Source: Membranipora membranacea
Lineage: Eukaryota > Bryozoa > Gymnolaemata > Cheilostomatida > Membraniporidae
Assembly: GCA_914767715.1 (NCBI GenBank)
Contig: OU612068.1
Span: forward strand, 32,054,001 to 32,118,000
DNA length: 64,000 bases
Direction of reading: 5' to 3'
Shown: in pieces, positions 37,887 to 51,200 of the stretch
How the letters are laid out: every line of letters starts with the position of its first letter
How positions within the stretch are numbered: position 1 is the stretch's first letter
The notes under the pieces: model-generated
Seen by the model: only the letters and a program-made list of their open reading frames with translations
Told to the model about the DNA's origin: nothing
Database searches by the model: none
Made by a program: the position numbers and the translations under genes

Positions 37887-38365
37887 GACAGTTTTCTGAG
37901 CTCTGATTTATGCCTGAGTTGTCCTCTCTCCAGTTTGGTACTTTTAACCCACATCGCATAGGAAAAGTGTGCTGACGGAGGGTTATTTTGAAAACCGCTT
38001 ATGTTAGGATAAAAATGTATTTGGGTTCAGAAGGGTGATTTGAGACAGGGTTTGCGAATCATTGGAGGCTTGAATTTTGATAAATCTTAATTTTAGTGAC
38101 GAAATTCATGAAAAGTTCCATGAAATTGTAGGTAGAAATTTATATAAATGACTATCCGAATACCAAAATTATTTGCCGAATTATGTCTCTATCAGTTTTC
38201 AATGGTGCAGATTCTGAATCAAAAATCATTTTTACCCTAACATAAGCGCTTTTCAAGATCACCCTCTTTTCAGCACAATTGTCCTATGCGACGTGGGTTA
38301 AAAGTACCAAACTGGAGAGAGGACAACTCCGATTTGAGGCCTAAATCAGAGCTCAGAAAACCGTC
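37887..38365. mobile_element. Foldback MITE (GACAGTTTTC family) inside pseudogene D2
   Basis: Both termini are present (GACAGTTTTCTGAGCTCTG and GCTCAGAAAACCGTC) with TA at each border (37885-37886, 38366-38367). It is 479 bp and lies in the intron just upstream of the exon at 37849. Confidence 0.92.
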
Positions 38366-40185
38366 TATACAGTGTGAAACGGGATTATACAACAACATAT
38401 TTTGAACAATCCACCAAATTTATTCAAAATCAGTGAGATCCCTATATTGAGGGCTCGATGGCTTTGGGGTGTGAACCTCATGTGAGAAGCACATTAAACC
38501 GTGATATATCAAATTTGAGCTTACTTTTCACGAACTATTGCATCATAGCACAATTTTCCAAACTCTCCTCCATTTCTCTTTGTACCGATATCCAGTGCCA
38601 TTACTATGTTCTGAAACCGCTCAGCAAGCATCAGGGCAAGGACCAAGATCCCTGATCCCCCATCACTGTTCAATTTCGTCCCAAGAACCGTCTTAAAAAA
38701 GAACACTAACAGGATAACAAATGCTTATGTCTATGATGAAAACTAGCAAACTGAACTTTTATTCTTATTCGTCCTTACCATCAGAAGACAGTCTGTAAGC
38801 TAAGATTTGATGTAGTCCAATGTTTGTCCATCTCCTATGGATATTCAAGCCCCACCACACGATTTGCGATTTTTGTTTTAAATGTCCAGTGTCCAGTAAA
38901 GTAAATAAGTAAACTGTAAAGGCGGTGAATCCAATCTGGGGAGAGGGGGCCTTGTAATACTCGGGGCAAGTTTTAAGCCCTAGAAAATTTATCAATGGTC
39001 TGACAAACCTATATTTTTTTAACCATTAATACATACAGGTAGTATTTTCACGGTCACCATCTGCATATTGTTCGCCAAGCCCTTATAATCTCGTACTATA
39101 CATTTAGGGCGACAAGTGCTTCCCTGAAAATAAAGACTTTTAGTTATAGTAGTGATACTAGATGACAATGATAATGTGAGATGGCATTCTACCACCTACT
39201 AAATCGGTCTGTATGGGAGAGTTGAGTAGTCCTGCAGTGATTATCAGTCATGTTATAAAAGTGAGGAACTTCATAAGTCTCGTCTTTTATTAGTTGACTT
39301 AATGCTTACAGATGAATAGATATAACGGCCGGAAGGCTGTAAAACACATCAAACTCATTGATAAACAAGGGGAGTTTATTCAAGCCAGTATAGTTTGTGA
39401 TGTGGAGCTGATCTCAACTATTTCTTCTTTTCTGACCAATGCGCCATTAAACAGAGTTGATGTAACATTTATAACAACGGCAACATAATCCCTCCTCATG
39501 ATAACAAGGTCACCCAAAATCATGGAAGAGGCTCCATTGAATTGAATAAACATACCTTTCTGAAGTTATAGATCCTACTTGGGATGATTCATTCAACATA
39601 CTAACAAGACCATCAAAAGGTTCTCCAACCACAATCACAGAGCAATCCCCCAAATTCATCCTATTTCCGATAGAGACGTAATAAGGTGGGTGAATATATG
39701 GACTCTATAAAACAGGTAACCCGGGTCATTCATTATCATGTTGTTTAATCTTAATGTTAATATTGGCAGAGGGCAATTTGACCCAGTCTGAGCGGTGATC
39801 ACCCAAAAGGCCACTGCCAAAAAGCCACTGGTCATAAAGCATATATCAATAATAATATCAGAAATATTTATGATATTTCTCACCAGAATTAAAATCATAT
39901 ATTTTTTATGGTGTTTAGCATATTGCTTGTTTAAAGTTGGTCATGTCCAAGACCTGTAATGCCCAGATGGGACATACACCATATGCCTATGATTAAAGCC
40001 TTGGTCAAGTATTCTGATGGAAATTAATAAAAACGTGATCGATTTCAATTGTGATCATGAATAGCAATACAACTTCACAAGCTCTAGACTTTCGAAAACT
40101 GATCATCATAAAATGTGCGTTGCCATTGTGTTTCAAACAGTTGTGCAAAACCTGAATATAGCCCAAACAAAAACGCAGAACGTTT

Positions 40186-40275
40186 GTAACAATCATACTT
40201 ATCTTTGACAGAGTTTTTTCTATATCCGCTTCGTAAATACCTCTTCCATGTAGCCCCATTTCAATATATTGTTTG
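40186..40275 (-). pseudogene. Possible ANL hinge-region exon relic within the large D2 intron
   Basis: The minus frame gives QYIEMGLHGRGIYEADIEKTL followed by SKIS and a donor-like AAGTATG. This resembles the A8-A9 stretch of adenylating enzymes (Arg-x-x-x-Tyr-Ile-Glu ... Ile-Tyr-x-x-Asp-Ile-Glu). It lies in the wrong order for copy D2, so it would belong to a further copy or a related gene. It is a single short match. Confidence 0.3.
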
Positions 40276-41329
40276 CCGCTGTAATAAGAGAGAACAAGCC
40301 ACAGCAGACATCTCCTAGTATATAATGATAATGATCCTAATCACTTATGATTTTACCATTATAGCTAAGGCTAAACGACACTGCACTGCTCTACCATGCG
40401 GTGTAAAAAGCTTATTCAAAGCGTAAACCCAACTGTAATAATACCAGCTATACAAATACAAGCTGCGATGATAGAAAGTGAGGAACTAAATTTTAGTTGG
40501 AAATTCATAATGGTGTCTGGAGTAGCTACATACATAGTGAGGGCTTCCCCTGTTGCTTGCGTTTATCAAGAAAGCTAAAGTAAACTTGCGTAAGTGATCA
40601 TGCTGTAGTTACTTGACAATATATTAACAATGGCAGAACAGATTAATCTGAAACAAAAGCATGCTATAGTTTACGTAATGAGTGAGGCAAAAAATATATC
40701 CAGGAAGCCTACCCAAAGCAATATTAAACGACCCTTCAACAGATATCGTTTGGGATATGGAAACCTGTAACATCTCACATAAATGATGGTATATTTATCA
40801 CGCTAACGCAAACTTGCGCCGAAGGTCAAATTGTAGTAACTTGACACTATATTAACAATGGCAGATTAATTTCTCTGAAAGTAAGCATTTTTGTAGCCAA
40901 CTGCAGCTTCAAAATAATTATCATTCTGGATCCGTAAAACATGTAACCATTGATGTAATGCCTGGATTATTTTACATAAATAACGGTATATTTATCACGC
41001 CAATTCTTGAGTCGCATGCACGATCTTCAATAGCTGGGATCAACCCTATTTCTTCTAAATAATATAAAATAGGAGTTTTTAATTTTCATAGATTGAGGCC
41101 AATCTGTAATATTTATCAATTTAGATTTCCGATCATATTCATGGTTCCAATGGCTGAGGGTAACCCCAATTCCTTTCATTCTGTTAACAACACGAAAAAA
41201 TGATTTCAGTTGGGGTGCGTGCTTGAATTTTCTTGGACAGGATAATACTGCAGGTTTGTTTTTGGCTAGCACACCAAGGTACCTCATAAATGATGCACTG
41301 CCTGCCCACCAGCCTGCTGGTAAACAGGT

Positions 41330-41760
41330 GCCTGACCGTTAAGCTTTTTCTGTCAATTCGTTTGCTAGTTCTCAGGTCTTAATGCCCGGCAAAAGTGCGT
41401 TTTCGTCAATTCCTTTGCTTTTACACAGGTCTTTTCCTGATGCCACGCCCTTAGCTAGCACAGGAGCCTGACCGCCCGCCGAGCCTTTTCGTCAATTCCT
41501 TTGCCGGTTCTCATTTTGAGCCTAATTTCCAACCATTTTGGCTGGTAGAACTCTACCCTCTCTCTTTCGAGAGGGGGAAGGGAGGACACTGTAGATATGA
41601 ATAGATTCATGCATACCGGGGTATGCTATAATGCGTAACCAATATCAGTAAGATAGGTGATATATCAGTAATAGGCCTATCAGTGAGATAGGTGATATAA
41701 GCAGGATATGCTATCATGAGTAACCACTATCAGTAAGATAAGTGATATAAGCAATGCGTT
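41330..41760. repeat. Two clusters of imperfect tandem repeats
   Basis: At 41330-41540, about three imperfect units share TTTTCGTCAATTCCTTTGC and GCCTGACCG. At 41600-41760, two units of about 65-95 bp share ATGCTATAATG, AACCAATATCAGTAAGATA and GGTGATAT. Neither codes. Confidence 0.65.
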
Positions 41761-42704
41761 GCTACAATCCATCATAATGATATCTCAGCGCGGCGGGAGC
41801 TTTGAGTATAAATATCTTAAGATGCATTTGCAAGTAATGCATCTTCAGTGTCCTCCCAGACACTGTTTTGACAGTTTTTCACATGTGTATTCAGGCTGGG
41901 CGGTATTGAGTTGTCTTCTAAAACCGATACCGACAGGAGGCAACTCCAAACCGCACCGAACACCGTTGCATTTCGGTATATGAAGTTGGATTTAAAAATA
42001 CCGACCCGCACCGTTTATTTTTGAGTTTTCCATCATCATACCTCATTTTTGAGAGGATAACTCCCATTCCCCTTTTAAACAAGAAGAGGATAGAAACAAT
42101 GCTGATCACCTCACAGTCACTCTCATGGCACAGGCTGTGTTCCTGCCTCCGGGCTACCGCCTTCTGATTGAAGAGTGCCATTAGCCCACACAATATTACT
42201 GTTTAACACTCCTTTGTCAATATGCATTTCCAACAATGTCTTGAACTAATACAAATGTGTTTTAGTTAACCTCTTGAGCTTTGTCCTGCTTTAATAAGGT
42301 AACATAACATAATTGTGACCAAGTTAGACCTTAACGTGATCATATGAACAGAAATAATAAAATGGCAAGCTTATCAACATTGCTCTTCTATACTGAAAGT
42401 GAAATATATGAAACTGAGTCGTGCAATGGATCAATCGGATATTGACCTGTATGACAGAACATAAAATAGAGTAAAAATTAAAAAACAATATTGCAAATGC
42501 GCAGGGAAAAGAAATATATCTACACAGCCAGTGTAACTGCAAGTTATAAATAATCTGCCGCAGAGTATGTAAAGTAGTCACAAAGCTACATAAGACGAAG
42601 AGAGAAAAACAAATGCAAAATGATTGCACACGCTAAGAAATAAGAAACTCGAGTTCTTGTTTGAGTTATACCAGACTTCTGTTATCTAAACCATCAAACC
42701 AGTG

Positions 42705-42870
42705 GTTTTACGACCAGTGGCTTTTTGGCCAGTGGCTTTTTGGCCAGTGGCTTTTTGGCCAGTGGCCTTATGACAAGTGGCCTTTTGGCCAGTGGCTTTA
42801 TGGCCAGTAACTTTTCGGCCAATGGCTTTTTGGCAGTGGCTTTTTGGCAGTGGCCTTTTGACCAGAAATC
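42705..42870. repeat. Minisatellite, ~15-bp unit TTTTGGCCAGTGGCT
   Basis: About ten imperfect units. On the minus strand it reads as a repeated AKKPL pentapeptide, but this is only a by-product of a 15-bp unit being a multiple of three. It lies within the large D2 intron. Confidence 0.9.
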
Positions 42871-43689
42871 AGTTTGAGTGCTCAATCGTTGCTGGGGTTG
42901 ATGGTAGTAGCATTTCATTTCATTACCGCATATAATATAATAACACTGAAATCTAGAAATACATGGACTTGTTGAGTAAGTGTGAATGTTTGCCTGATCT
43001 AAGACTAAGTATGTCTCAAGACTACTACTGAAAGTTTAGCCACAGCTCTGCATGTTCAAATAGGACAAAGTAAGATTTTATAGTAGGCTCGCGGAGGCCA
43101 GTTCTCATAGCTATGTATTGGCTCAATGAATTGACATAAATCATAAAGTAAGGGAAATGCAACTAACGTTTTCAAACAGCAGCCTATTGTACCTCGTATT
43201 TCTCACTGGCTGACCTAAAAGTATTCACAGCGGAGCAACATTTGTACATCAATCTGCAGGTATTATGTGTATTTTACATACTCACCGATAAAGCAACACC
43301 AATAGACAGAGCTGCAATGCTTATCCCGACACCACCATATAATGTAGTAGATCCCATGATAGCAATAGAATTTTCACCTGCTCTCATTCCCAGAGCTAGC
43401 AGTCCCTTGGCAAATCTGTCAGCCTTAAAATGAAACCAATATGGTGGCTAGAGCGTTTATATGTGCCACATATCACCTTCCCCAAAATAGAAACAGTTGA
43501 TCACGCTGGTATGGAAGCCGCTATTTACTGTTCGGGATCACTCACTCCCATTCCACGAGAAAAATAGCTGACGATCACAATCAAATTGCTGATGATCACA
43601 CTCAAATTGGTGAGAAAATTAATAGTTACATAATGTTACGCAATAATCATTGTTATCAGAATAATATTTCTGGCTATTTATGCTAAGCA

Positions 43690-45065
43690 GAGGTGCTTGC
43701 TTTGCGTGACAGCTAATCTCTCAGCAGCTGGTACAGACTTAAAGCTAGTGCACACAGTCGGACCAATTTCACTCATACCACAAAGAGTTATATTAAAAGC
43801 ATAGCAAAATCAAAAGCATTGAAAATCTCTTCAAACTCTATACTTTTTATACGACATTTGACGATGTTTGCCATGACAAGCCAAAAAAGTTACGACAAAA
43901 GTAAGTGAAAAAAATGATAAAGTTTGTGTAACTTAGAGGACACCTGTTCTTTACCTGATTACCACCAGATAAATTATTTTATCATAGACAGAATTGTCCT
44001 CTCATACAAAAGGCTTTTTTTAACTCTCTTGAATTATCCCAATGAGTCAGAGTAAAATCATCTAGCTTGTTGCATTTTTCTTTTTCCACACGTTTTTTTC
44101 AGTGTTCTTTCATACTGGGTACATCTGGCACATTCTGTCCGATAAACTGTCTCTTTCCCGAAAAGATAGTTTATTAGACGATATTTCTGCTTGCATGCTT
44201 CCTCTATTATAATTTAGAATTTTGAAAGCTATTCTGAAATATAACCCATATATGTATTTTATGTATATATACATATGCTAAAAATTTATGTTTATTATTT
44301 GACTTTGGTTACACTATGGTGTATACATCACTCGCTTGAGGTGATATTGCACACAATTAGTAACATATTTGAGGGTTTCAAAAGCTATCACAAAAATTCA
44401 AGTTGTTTAACCAACAGCCAGTGATATCATGTCCAGCAAGCGCCACACTTCTGTCAGAATAAAGGCAGCTTCATTTCCATGTTCCCAAAAAGATTTCACT
44501 TTTATTAAAATTTAAAACATGTGCATAGTTGCGATATGGTGTTGTGCATCTTTTTTTATTACTTGTCAGTGATTCATAAAATGCGAACAGATTTCTGGGA
44601 TAAATATGAGTTATTATTTACATGTGTAGCTTAGGAGCCAAGCCCAGAGTAACACAAAAAGGTCCTTGTAAAACTTTAAAGCAAAAGTATTGGTATTATT
44701 TGTACCATTTGAATACATAGGTTCTTTAAATGAGCAAAACAGCAATGTTATTATGGCATTTTGAGTAAATCTAGTTTTGAACACCCATATCAACATGAGT
44801 GAGGATAAAGCCAGGTTTGTTAGGTTCTGGGAATGGAATCTATTGGTAACAGACAAAGGTAATGAATTATCAAGTTATCCCTTAGATAACTGATTTTAGG
44901 TATCCTAACTTTCATTGCATCCTGTAAACACTCAGAGGTTACACCAATTGGATTTTCTGAAGTTACCCAGACCATCCAGTGGTTTTCCAAAAATGATATT
45001 TACCGGTTCCACCTTCCTATATCCCATCAGCCCAATCATGTCGTAGTAGTGGGTAATACTGGAAT
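43690..45065 (-). pseudogene. Relic of a third ANL gene copy (D4)
   Basis: Two short blocks resemble D1/D2 exons in the right order on the minus strand. Near 45060-44935 the frame gives NIIFGKPLDGLGNF, like VIVVGEPFDGLVSM of the third D1/D2 exon. At 43790-43690 the frame gives CGMSEIGPTVCTSFKSVPAAE, matching the A5 exon LEMSEIGLVACISIKPGPDAE of D2. A weak NKPGFILTHV (about 44810), comparable to DHPGRFIFSS, may be a third trace. Everything between is decayed. Its position upstream of D2 implies at least three tandem copies. Confidence 0.5.
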
Positions 45066-45212
45066 AAACAAACAAATTTTCTACGTTCTAATTCAACTGA
45101 TTCAATTGAAATAGCGCAAATTTTAAATTATAACCTACAATCCATAATCTTTTATTAACATAACATCCGAATGCCTGATGACAGGTACCATGTCATGAGC
45201 AGTGTGTCGTAT

Positions 45213-48200
45213 TTAGGTGTCGAGCTCATCCACTTTGCTGTACTGTGAAGCTCGCTGATAGACCTTCCATTCAACTTTGAAGAACGATAAGGTACCCAGT
45301 AGCCCGGTGATGACTAAGATTAAGAGCTGCCATTTCATCACCAGATGACTGCTGTAGAAAAACGCGATCGCTGCTGACAAAGACTGTAACAAAATAGCAG
45401 GGTGATAAAATACAAACTTTAATAGATCACTCAAAATTATAAAATACATAGTCATAACAGAACCGGTCCCAAATGTATACAACAGCAATAATGTACACAA
45501 TTAACACTAACAGCAAGCATCATTTCTGAATTAGTTAGAAAAATTACAAATTAATGTGTTTCTGCCAACGATTTTTTTAATCCATTTTTAAAAAAAACCA
45601 CTGGCAGTTGGCTGTGGATGTTCATTAGATGTGAAATTTACGCTAGTCATGTGTGCCGGGTAAGCCTCTAAGCCTCTGAGGTCAGTTGTGATTATCATTT
45701 GATACAATGTGATATGACCATGTTATTCATTACTATCATTCAAATTACAATTTCCAGCAACCATCCCAGCCAATTTCCTTCGGTCAGCTTATATGGTTGT
45801 TTTAAGGTGTTGATCAATTTTGGAAAAAATGATTCTAGACTCAGATCAGCTCAAAAATTATATTGCGGATAATTAGGAGTTTTACAAAGAATACTGTATG
45901 TGAGATGGGTGGCAGGGACATTGGACAAACCTGTGAGAATTTGAAGAGAGAGAATGCAGCTCCGCTCTCATCTGGGTACATCACACCAAGTATTGAGTAA
46001 ATCTAAAAAAAGGAAAACCGAGAGATTTGAGAGGTGTAATGAAGGAAGGTTGGTGGAACGTAATGTATGAATAATGACAGCTCATAGGAAATAGTCTATT
46101 CACAGCTTAATCATCAAACTGGCAAATTAAACAACTTGTTCTCAATGGTTCCCCCATCTTCTTCACAGTGAGCTCACTATTTTGATACAAACAGTATGAT
46201 ACGATCTGACGATTCCTTACCTGTGTGTTAAAGCAGGCATCACCAAAGCCAAGAAGGAAGCTGCACAGTAATGCTACAGACTGACTGTAAAACGAAAGTA
46301 AAGTTTTTTAGTATACAATAAGAACTCATAGTTCACCGAGTCTCATGAGTCACTGGGTATAGTAATAAGATAGACAGATTTTAGTACTATGGGTATTCTG
46401 ACTACATAATAACATTATTCGGGAGCCTCCCTCTAAGCACAGGACTAGACAATACTGAGCCCACTGATGACAGCCTGTCTAGCCCTGTAGGTAAAGACAA
46501 GTATTTATTGCTTTCTCACCTCGATGTTATGTAAGCTGCTTGGTTGGTAGCCTCAGTAACAACTGGAGTTTCATCTGGTAGGTTTATGAACACCAGGAAG
46601 AATGCAAGCATATGGATAACAAATCCAAGTAGAATAATGATATCTCTCCCATGTTTGTTTGTCTTGTATCCAAAGATACCAAACAGAAGACCTCCTACAA
46701 GATATCAATGATTGTCACAGCTGATCTTACTCGAAAATATAAACGTAAGAAAAATTTATAAAAATAAAATTTCGGAATACAAATATCAGAGACAGTCTGA
46801 CCAGGGGTGTGTTGTATCTGCATTGACTATAGAGAACAAAAAAGGGCTTGCAATTTTGATTATTTTGTGAAAGACTTTTTGTGTTCTCAGTAATAAACAA
46901 ATTCATGAATTTTGTCAGAAAGTGAATAAAGGTGACTAATATACCAATTAAGATGGAGTTCAAAAGCTACTCAAAGCTTGCTACCGCCAATCTACTGGAA
47001 AACAAGCAAAGCAAAAAAATTTAGTAAAGATTTGCTTCGGACCCTGACTAATCAGATATTCAACCTACTCAGACAAAAAACTGCAATCGGTATGTAAATC
47101 TTTAGTTGTTCCATAATAAATAAACAAATAAATAATAGTTGATAACCACTATTTGCACCAGGATGTAAAATAAATGTTATTTTTATGTATTTAATCCCTT
47201 TGACCTTAGATAAGCATTGTGTGGTCATAAGACAATAAAGAAAAAGGATTCATGGTCTGTACAGTTCAGGCAAATTTTTCACATGGGGCAAACTACTTGG
47301 CAAAAGGCCTACCTATAATTTCTCCGCCTCCAATGAGCATACCAGAGTAGCCAATCAGACTGTTTGCGTCTGCTCCGAACGCCCCAGTATGTGTGATACA
47401 GGTACCGTACACTCCACTGAAAAATGTCAGCTCCAGACCTAAACATGAGAGCTTTAATTTTCAAATGACTTCAAGTTGACTCAAAATATGAGTTCCTGAG
47501 TTGAGAATCATAAACTATTTAATACCATGCGTGATAAATTTTTATAATGGTCTGCATATCAGGGCGAACATTATAATACAAGTACTACACATTGCAGAGC
47601 ACTCATACATAGTTGAAGTGCTCAAACTCTGCCTGTGTTGCTGGTAGTAGCATTTCATAACAGGTTATTACTACCAGTAACCCAGGCTCGAGTTCGAGCA
47701 TCTAATATAAATCGTACATTGTTATACACAACCATTTACATGATCAGATAGGAGGAAAGGCGCCTCTACTATGTATTTTAAAAACACCTGGCTGGGTTTT
47801 CTTTTCGTTACTGACAGAGGTCACCTCCCCAAATCATTCCTTGTTGGTGAAAATTTCGCTTCAGTGAACGATCTGGCAGAAGAGTTGATACTTGCAATCA
47901 ACAAGAAGACATAAATTGACACATTAACATAGGGTTTGCAGCAAGTTTATTCTAATAGAGGCTCTTTTAAGTTCATCTGGTGGTCACACTTACCAGTATA
48001 GAAAAACGCCACGCACAGAAGCAGCATGTCTTGAGTGAAGAACATCTTTATGGCGGTTTCTGTAAAAAATGATTGACCATAATTATACATGTACATGGAT
48101 AAAACAGGAATCTGTGTGCCCCTACTTGAATTACCATCCCTACATGAACAGAACAACTTTTCCTTTTCAAATAAGTGGAGGAAAATGATTCAAGTTAATT

Positions 48201-51200
48201 TGCTGCCATGTCAGTGGGGAAGCGATCCTCCTTATATCAGGATCAGGAATACCTTGATAATAGTACTCACTTAGTTCAGCGACCATTTTAGCCCATGGTG
48301 AGACTTTTTCCACATCACCAAAAGCACTGTAAGAAGATCCACATTAGTATTGTAAAAACAATGATGATTGGAATAATATTGTTGTCATGGCTCTTATTGG
48401 CTGTTGATACGAAGGCAAAAACTTTCAGCAAAATAATTTCATTTCAAACTTGAATCAGTCCTCTTGCGGTCAGAAAGACTGCTGCATCATATTTTAATAT
48501 TCACTTGTTGTTAATCATATATTCCAGTCTGAAACAAAACGTTATGGTTAAACTCATGACCTCAGATCCCCTCGACATGACAACACAACATTGTGGTTTG
48601 ACTTTGTACCTTATCTCAGTGTGACAAAGTCATGTGAGGAAGGAGTTGAAGTACAATTTTGTCATACTTTAGAGCCGCAATATGTCAGATAAGACACTAC
48701 TATAGTATGCATGTATGTGTGCTGTGATAAAATGATTATCAGTTGACCAAGTTAATGTGATATACTTTGGTTGTTTGTTATCAGATATCATAGATCTGCC
48801 CCCCTAGCTTCCTGTCTCAAAGCAGTGCGTAGGGTATAATTGTACCTGTGCTCATACAGTACACTTAGCTGTTTTCAATGTTTAGAATGTCATTATTTAA
48901 TTTTTCCTCTTTTACTACTCTAGTACATTAGTAAGTAAGAATTTTGGTGATTGCACACATATGTGTCAATAGACAGTTTTCTGAGCTCTGATTTAGGCCT
49001 CAATTCGGAGTTGTCCTCTCTCCAGTTTGGTCCTTTTAACCCAAGCCGCATAGGAAAAACGTGCTGAAAAGAGGGTTATCTTGAAAACCGCTTATAATGG
49101 GATAAAAATTATTTTTGATTCAGATTCTGCAACATTGAAAACTCATATGGACATAGTTTGGGAAATAATTTTAGTATTTGGATAGTCAATTATAGCCTGA
49201 TTTGCAGACAATTTGGTAGAATTTTTCACGAGTTTCGTCACTAAAATTAAGATTGATCAACGTTCAAGCCTCCAATGATTTGGAAACACTGTATCACAGA
49301 GTTTTCAATGGTGCAGACTCTGAATAAAAAATCATTTTTATCCTAATATAAGCGGTTTTCAAGATAACCCTCTTTCAGCAGGTTTTTCCTATGCGGCGTG
49401 GGTTAAAAGTACCAAACTGGAGAGAGGAAAACTCTGAATTGAGGCATAAATAAGAGCTCAGAAAACTGTCTATTACCCTCATCTTTCCCTAATCCTTTCA
49501 TGAAGGAGGCACGTCAACATAGGGCCCTACAAATTTCATTCAGAAAATATCAACAGAGGTAACGACTTGACATCATAGACTCAATGATACAAACCTAGAC
49601 AGGACATAGGGCGACGTAGATATTGAGTTGTGTAGTGAAATTCCTATAGATTCAACAGCAAAAGCTAATCAATGTTATCATGCTTTTCATAGAAAAAAAA
49701 TTACCATCATTTTGATCACCACAAGCTGCTAATTTGCATACTCAAAATTCAGTCAAAATTGATTATCAACAAATGACCAGCTGAACTGTGCACTAGAAAC
49801 CAATGATAAAACTATTTTCCAAAATGATTCAGTGTCGTTAAGCCACTCGCCTAGGTGAATCAATGCTAACCCACCATATAGTGTCATGTCGATGTTTATT
49901 AATAAGTGTATTATTCACACAGGAGACTTAGAGCGAAGTGGGTTACTCACAGATTGACAGCTGACTGGTCACTCTCCGGTGGCTTTCTCATGGCTATGAT
50001 TAGCAGAGTACCCACCACTCCTGTACCTGTTAGGGCCGCGTATACAATAAACCTGGCGTGGTCAGGTATAGCGCTGCCATCCTGGGCAAACTGGAAGTGT
50101 ACAAACAGATTCCCGAATAGTAAGCTGTAACAGACAATATGATTATTGATCACAGGATACATCTTTTTAGTTAGGCTTAATCATAAATCTGGTCTAAAAA
50201 TCTGTATTTTTTTGGTCTTAGCACAACCTACAATGAAACTAAAATACAGATAGGTGAGTATATGGTATAAGCCAGCTGATATTCACTTGCCTTGATTGAA
50301 ATATAGCCCAGAAAAGTCCAGAGTTACGACTCATTGTCTCTTTAGTAGAGTTCAATGTAAGATAATTCCCCTGAGCTGTCCAGATAACTACAAAATATTG
50401 GGAGGTAAAGTTTACACTGCTCATTCGCATGTTATGCATAAGACCGTTTAGCTTTCAGAGCCTAAAACAATAAGCACCTTCTAAGGCAGCTAGTTAGCAC
50501 CTGAAAAGGATTGGACAACACTATTAGAGATTACTGCTATACTGGCATACTCTCACTACCACACGACATTATCACACCATATGTTTCCTCTATTTGTAGA
50601 GCTGGTATTTCTTACGTGGTTGGTTTCCGAGCATTCTCTCCCACAAAGAAAGAAAGTCATACTTTTACGGATCACTATACCTTGATAAAAAAGTGATAAA
50701 TTTATGGTCATTAACTTACTTGCAGCTGCAACGCCAAGCAAAGCAGAGAGAAAATAGAGCAACCACGTCTGCGGACTCAGAAAGGAAGCTATGAATCCAC
50801 TGAAAAAAAGAAATCCTAAAATGGATACATGTTACTTAGTTACTCTGCGCACAAGCTGTAACAGGAGTCAATCATGACAATTCTATTCTGATCAATTTTC
50901 ACTAGTCAGCAAGGAAGCCTAGAATTTGCTAATATGATATAGTGCCGAAAAACATTAAACTATATTAGAAAAATCAGTTGATATACTTACGTGTATACAA
51001 TGGCTCCTATAAACATGGCAATCCGAGGACCGATTACTGCAACAATGGGAGCAGCTATCCAGTTTGCAAATGCGAACACCAGGTATATGATCGACAAGCT
51101 GTAAAAAGAGAATCATTGAAAAAAATCAACTTTATAAAGTGCAGACCGTGATGTACAAACACAGGAATACAAAATATGAGCGCATCACTTAGTGGCCTCA

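Larger units (their letters stand above)
34808..43423 (-). pseudogene. ANL-superfamily acyl-CoA synthetase-like pseudogene, copy D2 (most complete)
   Basis: Recognisable minus-strand exons: 43423-43286, 39704-39556, 39336-39310 (remnant), 39123-39037, 38979-38779, 38691-38525, 37849-37684, 37248-37134, 36877-36729, 36563-36430, 35532-35469, 35239-35168 and 34926-34808. They follow ANL order. LADRF-type ADRFAKGLLALGMRAGE comes first, then A3 SSGSTCRPKCIV (Cys replaces the usual Gly), then PPMQYSLYAGQITSRRFKEK. A5 is LEMSEIGLVACIS, A7 GELQIKNTCMLTYRKQED...FARTG and A8 GDIAVMRSDGGFNVKGR. A10 is DELPQTANSRNVSKKKLRE with its Lys. Defects: no N-terminal exon; the exon before A3 has lost its 5' part and acceptor and no longer keeps phase; frame loss at 38979; a one-base loss in a C run at about 36470 (ALYPxx); and a shift just after KKKLRE in the last exon. 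The 38691 exon does not resemble the family and may be spurious. ANL enzymes activate carboxylates via an acyl-AMP; the substrate is unknown. Confidence 0.78.

Noticed and set aside
41027-41287. 86-codon minus frame (CPRKFKHAPQLKSFFRV) as a gene
   Set aside because: No recognisable family, no splice partners, and it is embedded in a pseudogene intron full of repeats.
34808-43423. Copy D2 as a functional synthetase gene
   Set aside because: It has no N-terminal exon, a truncated exon before A3 that breaks phase, and shifts at about 38979, 36470 and in the last exon.
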